64,000 nt of DNA from Micromonospora coxensis (lineage in GTDB: Bacteria; Actinomycetota; Actinomycetes; Mycobacteriales; Micromonosporaceae). The DNA is taken from positions 5,394,001-5,458,000 of the forward strand of contig NZ_LT607753.1 of NCBI RefSeq assembly GCF_900090295.1. Reading direction: 5' to 3'. Made by a program: the position numbers and the translations under genes. Below are positions 8,322 to 15,905 of this stretch, one piece after another. The first letter of the stretch is position 1, and each line of letters starts with the position of its first letter. The notes below the pieces were generated by a model that made no database searches, had not been told where the DNA came from, and saw only the letters and a program-made list of their open reading frames with translations.

Positions 8322-8415
8322 ACCCGGCCGTCCCGGGCCGGGCGGTGGCCGTACCCGGGGACGGGAGCCGGAGCCGCGCGGACTCGGCAGATCCGCGCGG
8401 CTCCGATCGGGTGGT

Positions 8416-8847
8416 TCAGCGACCGGCGAGCAGCCGGTTCACCGCGGTGTCGACGTCCAGGTGCTCGGCCTCGCGACCGCGCGGGACGACGACGTACGTC
8501 CGCCGCAGGAAGCGCACCAGGACGCTGCGCGGCACCTCGAACAGGGCGTTGCCGTCGGGCGACGACAGCGCCAGCGCGACGAAGTCGCCGCGCGGTGTGG
8601 CCCACGGCCAGACCCGGACGTCCCCGATCCCGGCCGGCTCGTCGAGGCCGGTGACCAGCAGCTCTCGGGCGAAGGACCAGCTCACGGCCTCGCCACCGGC
8701 GGATTCGGCGTGGAACAGGACATGGACCGCATACGGGTCAGCAGGGTCGTAGCGCAGGCTGGCACGCACCGGCAATGCGGTGGCGTCAGGCGCGACGAGC
8801 CTTAGCGACGTCTCGACCTCTACGGTCGTCGGTCGGATGACACTCAT
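8416..8847 (-). CDS. ssgB: SsgA-family sporulation/cell division regulator, SsgB-like
   Basis: 143 residues. The sequence VRASLRYDPADPYAVHVLFH, then VSWSFARELLVTGLDEPAGIGDVRVWPW, is the hallmark of SsgA-like proteins, which occur only in morphologically complex actinomycetes. SsgB recruits FtsZ to sporulation septa. The length and the VSWSFARELL block are closest to SsgB, the member conserved outside Streptomyces; other SsgA-like proteins cannot be excluded. It is transcribed away from the PGPGW gene. Confidence 0.85.
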   Translation of the reverse strand: MSVIRPTTVEVETSLRLVAPDATALPVRASLRYDPADPYAVHVLFHAESAGGEAVSWSFARELLVTGLDEPAGIGDVRVWPWATPRGDFVALALSSPDGNALFEVPRSVLVRFLRRTYVVVPRGREAEHLDVDTAVNRLLAGR

Positions 8848-9120
8848 GGACGTTCTCCCCCCGGCACCGCTGCGGAACGCGCGTGTCCCGCTTTTCCCAT
8901 ACTCAGGTGCTACCTCTGGCTACGCTCCGCCATACGCTGACTTCACCCAGTGGTGGGAAGGGGGTCGGAAACGCCTCCAGAATGCGAAAATTCTTGTAGG
9001 ATTTCCGGCTCTGCCCAGTGCGGGAGCCCGTCCGAAGTCGGGTGGTTCAGTCGTCGACTTACTCCGGTAACGTCCAGTGGTCTGCGCAAGTGACGGGCCG
9101 GGGCGACACTGAGGGGTGAA

Positions 9121-9756
9121 ATGGTCACGAACCGATCCTCAATGGATGTCCGCGCCGCGACCGGCTCACCAGAAGTAGGGGTCCGAGCAGCCGAAAGGCG
9201 GGGGAACGCGGTGCCGATGGATCAGCCCGACCGGGACGGACGGACGGTCGCCGACGGTCGTTCCGGCGCTTCGCGCTCCCGCCGTCCGGCCCGAGGTGGC
9301 GCCCCCGGTCGTCCCGCCGTCAGGGGTGGCTCCGGCACCGCCCTGGCCGAGCGGCCGCGCGCCGGCTGGCGGCAGCGGGTCCGCACCACCCTCGAACTGA
9401 TCCGGTCCAACCCCACCGGCAGGGTCACCCTCAAGATCTTCATCGCGGTGGCCGGGGCGCTGGTGGTGACCGTCGGCATCGCCCTCATCCCGCTGCCCGG
9501 CCCGGGCTGGCTGATCGTGATCGCCGGCCTCGCCATCTGGGCGGTCGAGTTCCACTGGGCGCGACGACTGCTCGGCTTCACCCGGCGGCACGTGCACAAC
9601 TGGACGCGATGGGTGACCTCACGATCACTGCCGGTCCGCTTCGTGCTCGGCTCGATCGGCCTGGTCTTCGTGGCGACCGTGGTCTGGCTGTCGCTCAAGT
9701 ACAGCCTCGGGATCGACCTGGTGGCGCGGCTGCTGCACTACCTGGCGACGCACTGA
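9121..9756 (+). CDS. PGPGW-family (TIGR02611-like) membrane protein
   Basis: 211 residues from ATG 9121 (GAGGGG 4 nt upstream). A GTG at 9211 with GGGGGA upstream would give about 181 residues, and the first 30 residues look unlike a conserved domain, so the shorter form is possible. A basic disordered N-terminus leads to TLKIFIAVAGALVVTVGIALIPLPGPGWLIVIAGLAIW, two close helices around the P-L-P-G-P-G-W motif, and a third helix near the C-terminus (FVLGSIGLVFVATVVWLSL). The function of the family is unknown. Confidence 0.85.
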   Translation: MVTNRSSMDVRAATGSPEVGVRAAERRGNAVPMDQPDRDGRTVADGRSGASRSRRPARGGAPGRPAVRGGSGTALAERPRAGWRQRVRTTLELIRSNPTGRVTLKIFIAVAGALVVTVGIALIPLPGPGWLIVIAGLAIWAVEFHWARRLLGFTRRHVHNWTRWVTSRSLPVRFVLGSIGLVFVATVVWLSLKYSLGIDLVARLLHYLATH

Positions 9757-9841
9757 CCCCGTCGTGATCCACTCGGCGGGGACGCGCGGGACCCCGGGTT
9801 TTTGGTCCGGTCCCTCGATCAGGTAGAGTCAACGGCGCTGA

Positions 9842-9913
9842 GGGCGATTAGCTCAGCGGGAGAGCGCTTCGTTCACACCGAAGAGGTCACTGGTTCGATC
9901 CCAGTATCGCCCA
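9842..9913 (+). tRNA. tRNA-Val (anticodon CAC), integration target
   Basis: 72 nt. Acceptor GGGCGAT (9842-9848) pairs with ATCGCCC (9906-9912). The anticodon stem CTTCG/CGAAG encloses loop TTCACAC, anticodon CAC. The T-loop is TTCGATC and CCA is not encoded. The D-loop AGCGGGAGA is normal. A strong terminator follows at once. The 3' half from the anticodon loop onward is duplicated at 22603-22646, so this gene is the attachment site of an integrated element and its 3' end is supplied by one att half. Confidence 0.97.
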
Positions 9914-9914
9914 C
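9871..9914. repeat. att repeat, left copy (inside tRNA-Val)
   Basis: 44 nt beginning GTTCACACCGAAGAGGT, matching 22603-22646 at 41 of 44 positions. Its first 17 nt recur exactly at 18972-18988. The crossover core probably lies in the anticodon loop/stem segment common to all three. Confidence 0.85.
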
Positions 9915-9921
9915 GCAGGTC

Positions 9922-9955
9922 AAAGGCCACTTCCCGGCTTCGGGAGGTGGCCTTT
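9922..9955 (+). terminator. Rho-independent terminator after tRNA-Val
   Basis: A 15-bp stem with one G-T pair (AAAGGCCACTTCCCG and CGGGAGGTGGCCTTT), loop GCTT and a T-rich tail. Nearly the same sequence recurs at 27369-27402. Confidence 0.85.
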
Positions 9956-10109
9956 GTATTGCCGGACGGCGGCCGTGATCGGCGCTGCGGACTCGGGTGA
10001 TGGGCTCATCACGAACCACTACCACCTCATCCCTCGACCCTGTGCCCTGGATGCCCTTGCTGATCTCGTTGAGGAATCGGGGCGACGGGCACGAAGAGCG
10101 GATCGCCGG

Positions 10110-10553
10110 TCAGTGGTTGCAGGTTGAGCATCGGGATCTCGCAGAGGCGGCCTTGCCCGGCGCGAGCAGGAGGGCCAGCAGCACGAGGACGAAGCCCGCG
10201 ACCACCGGAAGGCCCGAGTGGAGGGCATCGGTGACAACGAGGTGGGCTGCGAGACAGCCCATCGCGAACAGCGCACCGACGACAACGACGGCCACGGCAA
10301 CGATGAGGCGACTCCGGCGGGATCGCCGCATCGCCAGCGGGGCCGCGGTCGAGGTGTCGAGGAAGCGGACTGTCACCGTGACGTGTCCGGTGCCGGGGAC
10401 ATCGCGAGGCGGAGTCGACGAGAGCAGCCGACCTGAGTTACGCACCAGGGCGATGGTCGCGGCAACCTCCGCCGGGGTGCCGACCACGCGACGGACCAGC
10501 ACTGCAGAGCGGTGACCGGCGGGCGTGGGCGGGGTGGATCGGGTAGGGGTCAT
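10110..10553 (-). CDS. Small two-helix membrane protein, unknown function
   Basis: 147 residues from ATG 10553, preceded by AGAGGTGA. About 85 soluble residues come first, including TAGHRSAVLVRRVVGTPAEVAATIALVRNSGRL and a beta-like GHVTVTVRFLDT. Two hydrophobic helices follow, RLIVAVAVVVVGALFAMGCLAAHLVV and LPVVAGFVLVLLALLLAPG, with basic flanks. No family was recognised. It is divergent from the XRE-deformylase gene at 10898 and is the first gene inside the integrated element. Confidence 0.65.
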   Translation of the reverse strand: MTPTRSTPPTPAGHRSAVLVRRVVGTPAEVAATIALVRNSGRLLSSTPPRDVPGTGHVTVTVRFLDTSTAAPLAMRRSRRSRLIVAVAVVVVGALFAMGCLAAHLVVTDALHSGLPVVAGFVLVLLALLLAPGKAASARSRCSTCNH

Positions 10554-10897
10554 CGGGTCACCTCTGAGGGGGAAGACGTGAGTGCTCGTACGAGAGGCCG
10601 GTCGGGCCGGTCCGTTGCTGACGTTCACAGGCGGGTGTCGATAAGCTGCGCCCGTGGGAGAGGTGCGTCCCGGGCTGTTGGCCTGTGGCGGGATGAGAGA
10701 CAGGCGGCGGCCTGGCCGAGGTGAGAGTTCCTCTTTGCTGAGTCGGAGGCGGAAGGTGGCGACCGCGTCGGGAAAGGCGAAGCTCCTGCTCTTTTCGGCA
10801 TGTCGCCATGACAGCCGGTGAGAACGGGTTGCCGACAGGGTGACCAGCGATCAACCGCCGTTCATTCCATTCACAGGGGCTACGGGGAGGACCACCG
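10554..10897. other. Divergent promoter region, 344 bp
   Basis: No gene. It holds the promoters of the 10110 membrane gene and the XRE-deformylase gene. TGGCGAC (10757-10763) and GTCGCCA (10802-10808) form a widely spaced inverted repeat that could serve the XRE regulator. Confidence 0.4.
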
Positions 10898-12406
10898 GTG
10901 AATCAGGACCGGGAGCAGCTGTCCGAGGAGCACGCCGCGTTCGTCGCTGAGCTGCGCCACTGGCGCGAGGTCGCCGGCTACTCCCAGAAGGCCCTCGCGG
11001 GATTGGTCGGTTACACGCCCTCGTACATCAGCAAGGTCGAAGGCGGCACCATCGTCCCGAGCCGGGACTTCGCAGAGAGCGCCGACCGAGGATTGAAAGC
11101 GGGGCAGGCACTCATCCGGCGTTGGCGCGACCTGCACGCCGCGACCCAGGCTCACCCGGCGCCCACTCAGCGCCGGCCCGAGGCAGCGGTACCCGACCCT
11201 CAGACCGCACCCGGTACCGCCCTGGTCGTGGAACACGAGCACGCCGAACTCACACTGGCCGACGGTGTCTACCGCACACGGGTGCGGCGGTTGCTCCGCA
11301 ACATCGGGACCGAGCCCGTCACCCGCTACCTGGTGCGCATCGCGGTCGACCGATACCCCGGCGACCCCGAGCGGTCGAACCAGCTCTACCGCAACAACCC
11401 GCTCACCTGGGAGGAAGTCAACCTCACCGCACAGTGCGCCGGCGAGCCGATGGCTTGGACGATCATGCACGACCGGGACGCCTTCAAAGAGGTCTGGTTG
11501 CAATTCGAGAACCAGGACGGCCGGTTCCCGCTCTACCCGGGCGAAGAGCGCTGGATCGAGTACGTCTACACCGTCCCGGCGCACAAGTGGGGGCCATGGT
11601 GGCAGCGCGCCATTCGACTGCCCACCCGCCGGCTGAGCCTGTCCCTCACCCTGCCCGCAGACCTCGATCCGGTTGCGTGGGGAACCGAGACGTCGATGAC
11701 CGCTGAGCCGTCTGCCTTCCGTACGCCGATCGCGAGGGAGTCTGACGGGGAGAACGTCACGTTCACCTGGGCGACGAGTGAGCCGCCCCTGCACACGCGG
11801 TTCCGCATCGCGTGGCGTTTCAAGGCAGCAACCGCGAAGGAGGACCAGGTGGACACGCTCACCCCGAGCGATCAGATGCAGCAGATCGGGATCGTGCAGG
11901 AGGGCGACCCGATCCTCACGACAGAAGCCCGCCGCTTCGACCTTCCCGCCGAATCAGAGGATGCCCGCCGGGTCATCGCGCAGATGTCCTCGATGATGGA
12001 GCGGGCCGCGCAGGTGCACGAGTTCGCCAAGGGCATGGGGATCGCGGCGCCCCAGATCGGCATCAGCCGCAACGCCAGCCTGGTACGGACGCCGGACGGG
12101 CAGATCATCGTGCTGCTCAACGCGAGGGTGATCGCAGAGACTGCCGACACCGACGAGCAGTACGAGGGATGTCTGAGCTTCTTCGATGTCCGAGGGATGG
12201 TGCCCAGGCCCCACGGCATCGAGGTCGAGCACCAGGACGTCGACGGCACCACCCGGATCACCGCGTTCACCGGGGGAGTGGCCCGTCTGGTCCAGCACGA
12301 GATCGACCATGTGTACGGCCTCCTCTACCGAGCCAGGATGCGCGACAGTGTGTCTCCCATCCCCGTGTCGCAGTACAAGGGCACTGGTAAGCCCTGGTCT
12401 CAGTAG
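10898..12406 (+). CDS. XRE-family HTH protein fused to a C-terminal peptide deformylase
   Basis: 502 residues from GTG 10898, with GGGGAGG at 10884-10890. Residues 13-65 are an XRE HTH (ELRHWREVAGYSQKALAGLV, then GYTPSYISKVEGG). Residues about 105-315 are an uncharacterised beta-rich region with many Trp and Tyr. Residues about 325-495 are a peptide deformylase with all three metal/catalytic motifs: GMGIAAPQIG (379-388), EGCLS (423-427) and QHEIDH (466-471), so Cys425, His467, Glu468 and His471 are present and the domain should be active. Deformylases are normally lone enzymes of about 180 residues. The fusion to a DNA-binding domain recalls XRE-metalloprotease regulators (ImmA/IrrE type) and suggests a sensor or phage/element regulator. 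Role is inference. Confidence 0.9.
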   Translation: MNQDREQLSEEHAAFVAELRHWREVAGYSQKALAGLVGYTPSYISKVEGGTIVPSRDFAESADRGLKAGQALIRRWRDLHAATQAHPAPTQRRPEAAVPDPQTAPGTALVVEHEHAELTLADGVYRTRVRRLLRNIGTEPVTRYLVRIAVDRYPGDPERSNQLYRNNPLTWEEVNLTAQCAGEPMAWTIMHDRDAFKEVWLQFENQDGRFPLYPGEERWIEYVYTVPAHKWGPWWQRAIRLPTRRLSLSLTLPADLDPVAWGTETSMTAEPSAFRTPIARESDGENVTFTWATSEPPLHTRFRIAWRFKAATAKEDQVDTLTPSDQMQQIGIVQEGDPILTTEARRFDLPAESEDARRVIAQMSSMMERAAQVHEFAKGMGIAAPQIGISRNASLVRTPDGQIIVLLNARVIAETADTDEQYEGCLSFFDVRGMVPRPHGIEVEHQDVDGTTRITAFTGGVARLVQHEIDHVYGLLYRARMRDSVSPIPVSQYKGTGKPWSQ

Positions 12407-12723
12407 GGGAGTAGCAGGGAAGAGGGCGGAGTCGGCTGCCGAGGAGCGGAGAGCGCGCGGACCGATGACGTACCAGGACAGCGGGAGGAATCCGTAGCGG
12501 GCTGACGGGGCCGCGTGAGGCAGCTCGTGTCGTACGGACGCCGATGCGGTGCCGGAGTTCCCGTGCCTCTGCGGGTGGAAGGTGCCGCAGCGGTTGGTGG
12601 TGTCGTGCTCGGTCTTGGTCGGCTCGGAGCTGCCTGTGATCTGTTGCCGAATTGGCCTGTACTTGGATCAAGGCGCTCCGCGCGGCGCGGGCCGGGGCGC
12701 GGCAACCGGCTCCTACGGAGCCG

Positions 12724-12751
12724 CCGCCCCGGCGCAAGGGCGCCGGGGCGG
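12724..12751 (+). terminator. Perfect 12-bp hairpin, possible terminator
   Basis: CCGCCCCGGCGC (12724-12735) and its exact reverse complement (12740-12751) with a 4-nt loop. It lies 318 nt past the XRE-deformylase stop. No U-run. Confidence 0.4.
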
Positions 12752-12893
12752 AAGAGTCAGCCGGCCCGAACCCCACGCCCCGCCCCGCGCGTCACCCCTG
12801 GGTCAGTGAAGTGACCCGGTGACGAGTCCCGGAGTACGACCGGGACCAGGACGACAACGTCTCCCTACCGTCTCTTCCCACCTCGTGACGTCT

Positions 12894-12915
12894 CACCGCG
12901 GACCGGTCTGCGGTG
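12894..12915. repeat. 22-bp near-perfect palindrome
   Basis: CACCGC, G/T mismatch, GACCGGTC, GCGGTG: symmetrical apart from one mismatched pair. Possible operator or recombinase site. Confidence 0.4.
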
Positions 12916-13102
12916 GGCGTGGCGAGTTGCCGAACGGTATCCGCCGGCCGCTTTCGGGTCCGAGGTGGGGAAGGGGTGAAGGTGAGGGAGGGACGGTGGG
13001 TTGGGGCGGGGTTGGGGTTAGGGCTGCCTCCGGCGGGGGCCAGACGACTCCAGGATGGAGTTGCCGAATGGTTCCGGGTTCGTGGGTGGTGGGGGTGGGA
13101 TG

Positions 13103-13245
13103 CCATCCCGTCCACCGCCGACCCAGGCAAGCCGAGCAGACCAGGGCCAGGGCGACAAGGTCGTACGTCCAGTAGGGCGCTCCACCTTGTCGCCCTGGCC
13201 CTGGCCCGCTCCACGGAGTGTGGGTCGGCGGCAGACGGGATGCCA
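13103..13245. repeat. Large nested inverted repeat
   Basis: Inner arms at 13141-13161 and 13184-13204 are exact 21-bp reverse complements with a 22-nt spacer. Outer arms (about 13103-13127 and 13218-13245, starting TGCCATCCCGTC and ending CGGGATGCCA) match at 22 of 25 positions. Together they would fold into a stem of over 40 bp in RNA, or a cruciform in DNA. No coding function is apparent. Confidence 0.75.
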
Positions 13246-13303
13246 AGTGCTTCCGCTGTAGCGCAAGCCCGGGCGGCGCCGGGCTTAGGGCAACCGGCAT
13301 TCT

Positions 13304-14101
13304 GTGTGGGTGACAATGCTTTCGCGGACGACGTTGGTGATCGTGCCAACGCCGTCGGAAACTGAAGTGACCGCCACCCCCTCGACTGCCGCTACCGCCA
13401 CAGTCGCTCCGACCCCGTCAACCACTCCGGCGGGGTCAAGCAATCAAGATCCGACTCTTAGCCTTGTTGTCGGCATTGTCGGTATTGTCGGCACGCTTTC
13501 CGCAGCGCTGGTCACGCAATGGCTCACCGCTCGCCGCGAGGACAAGAAGTGGCAGAGAGACCGAGAGCAGGACGAAATTAGATGGCGACGTGAAGCCGAA
13601 AAAGAGGATTTACGCTGGGAGCGAGAGCGGGCTGAGCGCCGAGAGCAATGGCAGAGAGAAGATGAATCTCGGTGGCACAAAGATCGCATGTCTACCTACT
13701 CCCACCTCCTCGGTATAATTCATCAGTGGATTTATCTGGCGCGGGACGCCTCTCCAAATTCTAATGAGCCAGACGAGAGATTCAAGTTGGATGACGTGGA
13801 TCGGAAGAATCTCGCGGACGGGTGTCATGCGATCGGGCAAGCGATTGCTCCTGTCGAGTTCCTTGCCCCGGTTGATGTCCGTTGGCAGGCATGGAGAATC
13901 TACAGCGAGAGTATGCGTTACCTAGGTCTGCTGATGGAAAGCGTCATTGATGAGCGAACCAACGCGACAACCGCTGGCGAGAGCGTGCCACTACTCGATG
14001 AGATTCAAGAGTGGTATGACCAGATGACAAGAACGGTTCGCAAAGATTTGGGCATCAAGGAAGCGCTAGTGTCAAGGACCCAGATGGAGCAGAAGGCTTG
14101 A
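13304..14101 (+). CDS. Membrane-anchored coiled-coil protein, unknown function
   Basis: 265 residues from about 13304 (start uncertain; an ATG at 13316 is in frame). A Thr/Pro-rich N-terminus of about 45 residues precedes one membrane helix (LSLVVGIVGIVGTLSAALVTQW). A highly charged segment with regular Arg/Glu/Trp spacing (WQRDREQDEIRWRREAEKED onward) predicts a coiled coil, and a helical C-terminal domain of about 130 residues follows. Proteins with this TM plus charged-coil design are common orphan cargo on actinomycete elements; no named family was recognised. Base composition is clearly lower in GC than neighbours, suggesting foreign origin. Convergent with 14136, with a 34-nt gap. Confidence 0.75.
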   Translation: MWVTMLSRTTLVIVPTPSETEVTATPSTAATATVAPTPSTTPAGSSNQDPTLSLVVGIVGIVGTLSAALVTQWLTARREDKKWQRDREQDEIRWRREAEKEDLRWERERAERREQWQREDESRWHKDRMSTYSHLLGIIHQWIYLARDASPNSNEPDERFKLDDVDRKNLADGCHAIGQAIAPVEFLAPVDVRWQAWRIYSESMRYLGLLMESVIDERTNATTAGESVPLLDEIQEWYDQMTRTVRKDLGIKEALVSRTQMEQKA

Positions 14102-14135
14102 GGTGGCTCGCCTCTCCATGGGAGCGGCGTGGTCA

Positions 14136-14852
14136 TCAGTCCTTCCAGCGCCTCTCAATACGCGCTTCTAGGCGTTTCACGATGCGGCGCCGTCGCACCT
14201 GCGAGTGACGCCTGATCCAGCGGACTGGCTCTCTGGCCCAAAAGGGCACGCCATAAGCCTCCGCAGCTAATTGAAGGATTGATGGCGTTCTCGTGTCATT
14301 GAAGGACGATCTGACTGGCTGCCCGCTTCCAGTCCTAAGCCAGCCGACGCCAGCGGCGTCAAGAAACAACATCTCCATCTCGAAGGGGCGAGGTTCCTTC
14401 GATTCCCAACTTCGCCAAGGTCTTGGGTCATCGAATTCCCATAATCCCGTGACTCGTGAGTCCGCCGTAAGGATTTGCAGGCTCTTGTGAACCTTGCCAC
14501 GGCCTGCGAACAGCTCATATTCCAAGTCATCCGACTGCCGAGGAGAGACGATGAGATTCGAGATTGGAGCGGCGCTTTCATTTCGCACAAACCAAAAAGC
14601 CCCGGTCCACCCCTCGTCCTCGTTTCCCATGTATCGCTCCACGCCTAGAACAATTAGTTGGGCCTGGGCCGATTCCGAGCTTTCCTTTTCGTCGCGTCGT
14701 ACGCGGATCTCGTGACGGAACAAAAGGCCGGTCAGCAGCACTGCCAGCGTCGACATCGCTAAGCCGGCAATGCTGCCCCACGCCTGCATCCAGTCGGTGA
14801 TCTTTGGATCTTCGGCTGCCAGCACTGCGTCAGGGTAAACGACTCCCGCCAT
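14136..14852 (-). CDS. Single-pass membrane protein, unknown function
   Basis: 238 residues. One helix near residues 24-45 (WGSIAGLAMSTLAVLLTGLLF) is followed by a charged segment and a beta-rich domain of about 110 residues (GWTGAFWFVRNESAAPISNL, then RPFEMEMLFLDAAGVGW), ending in a basic Arg-rich tail. The layout is typical of short membrane-tethered proteins of unknown role in Streptomyces and Micromonospora. Lower GC than the flanks, like 13304, so the two probably arrived together. Confidence 0.75.
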   Translation of the reverse strand: MAGVVYPDAVLAAEDPKITDWMQAWGSIAGLAMSTLAVLLTGLLFRHEIRVRRDEKESSESAQAQLIVLGVERYMGNEDEGWTGAFWFVRNESAAPISNLIVSPRQSDDLEYELFAGRGKVHKSLQILTADSRVTGLWEFDDPRPWRSWESKEPRPFEMEMLFLDAAGVGWLRTGSGQPVRSSFNDTRTPSILQLAAEAYGVPFWAREPVRWIRRHSQVRRRRIVKRLEARIERRWKD

Positions 14853-15287
14853 GTCCCGAAGGCGCTGATCTGGGCCGAAGAGGTTGGCTTGCCTGTACAG
14901 CCATCCGAGCAGCCAAGCCCTCCCGCCTGTCCCGACGAGACCCGACAGCAGACGACGTTCTCACCAGGGACGCAGCCCGCAGACCAGCCATTCGTGATCC
15001 TCTTCTAACCTCGCGCTCAGGATCGACCGCTCGGGGTAGGAGACGCACGTCACATTGGCTCGTGTAGGGACGATTCCCGCCAACGTTTGCCCAGTTCAAC
15101 GGGGCTCTTGTTCAGTCTGTGGGACTACAGCGGGGGACCGATCACACAAGCGGTCCGATCGCCGCCAAGGGGTGGTGCGTTTGATCGACCGACCAGGCAG
15201 CCCCTGCCTGGTCGGGGCCAAGTAGGGGCGGTGCGCCGATGGCAGCGGGCACCGCCCCGGCCTCTGCTCTAGTTGGAGGGCACAGGC
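14853..15287. other. Intergenic region, 435 bp
   Basis: No supported gene. It contains a perfect 12-bp hairpin at 15189-15215 (CCGACCAGGCAG, loop CCC, reverse complement) and a shorter repeat GGACCG/CGGTCC around 15137-15158. Confidence 0.5.
15189..15215. repeat. 12-bp perfect hairpin with 3-nt loop
   Basis: CCGACCAGGCAG at 15189-15200 pairs with 15204-15215. It lies 70 nt upstream of the small gene at 15288. It may be a terminator or an operator; no U-run. Confidence 0.4.
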
Positions 15288-15461
15288 ATGTCGGTAACGA
15301 GAAAGGGCGGCGGTCGGGAACGGCGGCTGCGAGGTCTGCGCTGGTGGGCTCGACTGCGAAGCTGCAGTCGACGCATCAACTACCAGTTGGTCGGTCTGGT
15401 CCTGGGTGTGGCGACCATCGTATTGACCTTCGGTCAACTCGTCGTGGCCTGCCGGGGGTGA
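15288..15461 (+). CDS. Small single-helix membrane protein
   Basis: 57 residues from ATG 15288, with GGAGGG at 15275-15280. A strongly basic N-terminus (SVTRKGGGRERRLRGLRW) is followed by one membrane helix (YQLVGLVLGVATIVLTFGQLVVAC). No family recognised. The good ribosome site supports expression. It precedes the NTPase-TPR gene on the same strand by about 440 nt. Confidence 0.5.
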   Translation: MSVTRKGGGRERRLRGLRWWARLRSCSRRINYQLVGLVLGVATIVLTFGQLVVACRG

Positions 15462-15905
15462 CGCGGCTGGGCGGCCTGTAGAAACGCTCTCTGCGGGCCG
15501 CCCCCGAATGTGCGCCGATCGGGGCTCGGTCCCTCCGGTGATGTCGTGTCACCGGCACCGCATCGTGCGGTCCGTGCTACCCGCTCGTCTAGACAGCCCC
15601 AGAGTGGGATGGCGCGGACCGGGGCGTTGGCTAGCGGTACAGCAACGAAGTACAGCAACCGAGCGGACTGCAGGAGTCACCACGGAGCGATCAGACGTTC
15701 CTCGGCTCCGGTGCTAACCGTAAGACCTCGAACCGCCCGGAGCTACGGATCAGACGGTGGCTGTATAGCCGCCGGTACGGCTAAGCGTGTCTGGAAAGCC
15801 GCGGCGTTCTGTGCTGGTGGTAAATGTGTGGCGCGTTGGCGGATGTCCGCCCGAGCGGCACGGCCGCAGTGTAGTGGCTGTCGGATTGCCCGTTGGGAGG
15901 CTGTT
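15462..15905. other. Leader region of the NTPase-TPR gene, 444 bp
   Basis: An open frame extends through most of this stretch but shows no conserved protein, and the GGGAGG/GTG signal at 15895-15908 fits the true start better. It contains the tandem GTACAGCAAC repeat at 15637-15659. Confidence 0.5.
15637..15659. repeat. Tandem GTACAGCAAC repeat, copy 1
   Basis: GTACAGCAAC occurs at 15637-15646 and again at 15650-15659, a 13-bp period. The same arrangement, with one change, occurs at 22498-22520 close to the right att copy. Such paired short repeats near att sites are typical of integrase arm-binding sites. Confidence 0.5.

Larger units (their letters stand above)
12407..13303. other. Long structured non-coding region, about 900 bp
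   Basis: No convincing gene; the ORFs here have low-complexity Arg/Pro/Gly composition on both strands. The region holds a 12-bp hairpin (12724-12751), a 22-bp near-palindrome (12894-12915) and a very large nested inverted repeat (about 13103-13245). GC is high up to the start of the low-GC gene at 13304. Confidence 0.6.

Noticed and set aside
12407..13303. Several open frames of 60-180 codons in this gap
   Set aside because: All are Arg/Pro/Gly-rich with no ribosome site, and both strands look alike, as expected for random high-GC DNA with inverted repeats.
15510..15905. N-terminal extension of the NTPase-TPR frame
   Set aside because: The first 132 codons resemble nothing, span the GTACAGCAAC repeat, and a GGGAGG/GTG start at 15906 is far better.
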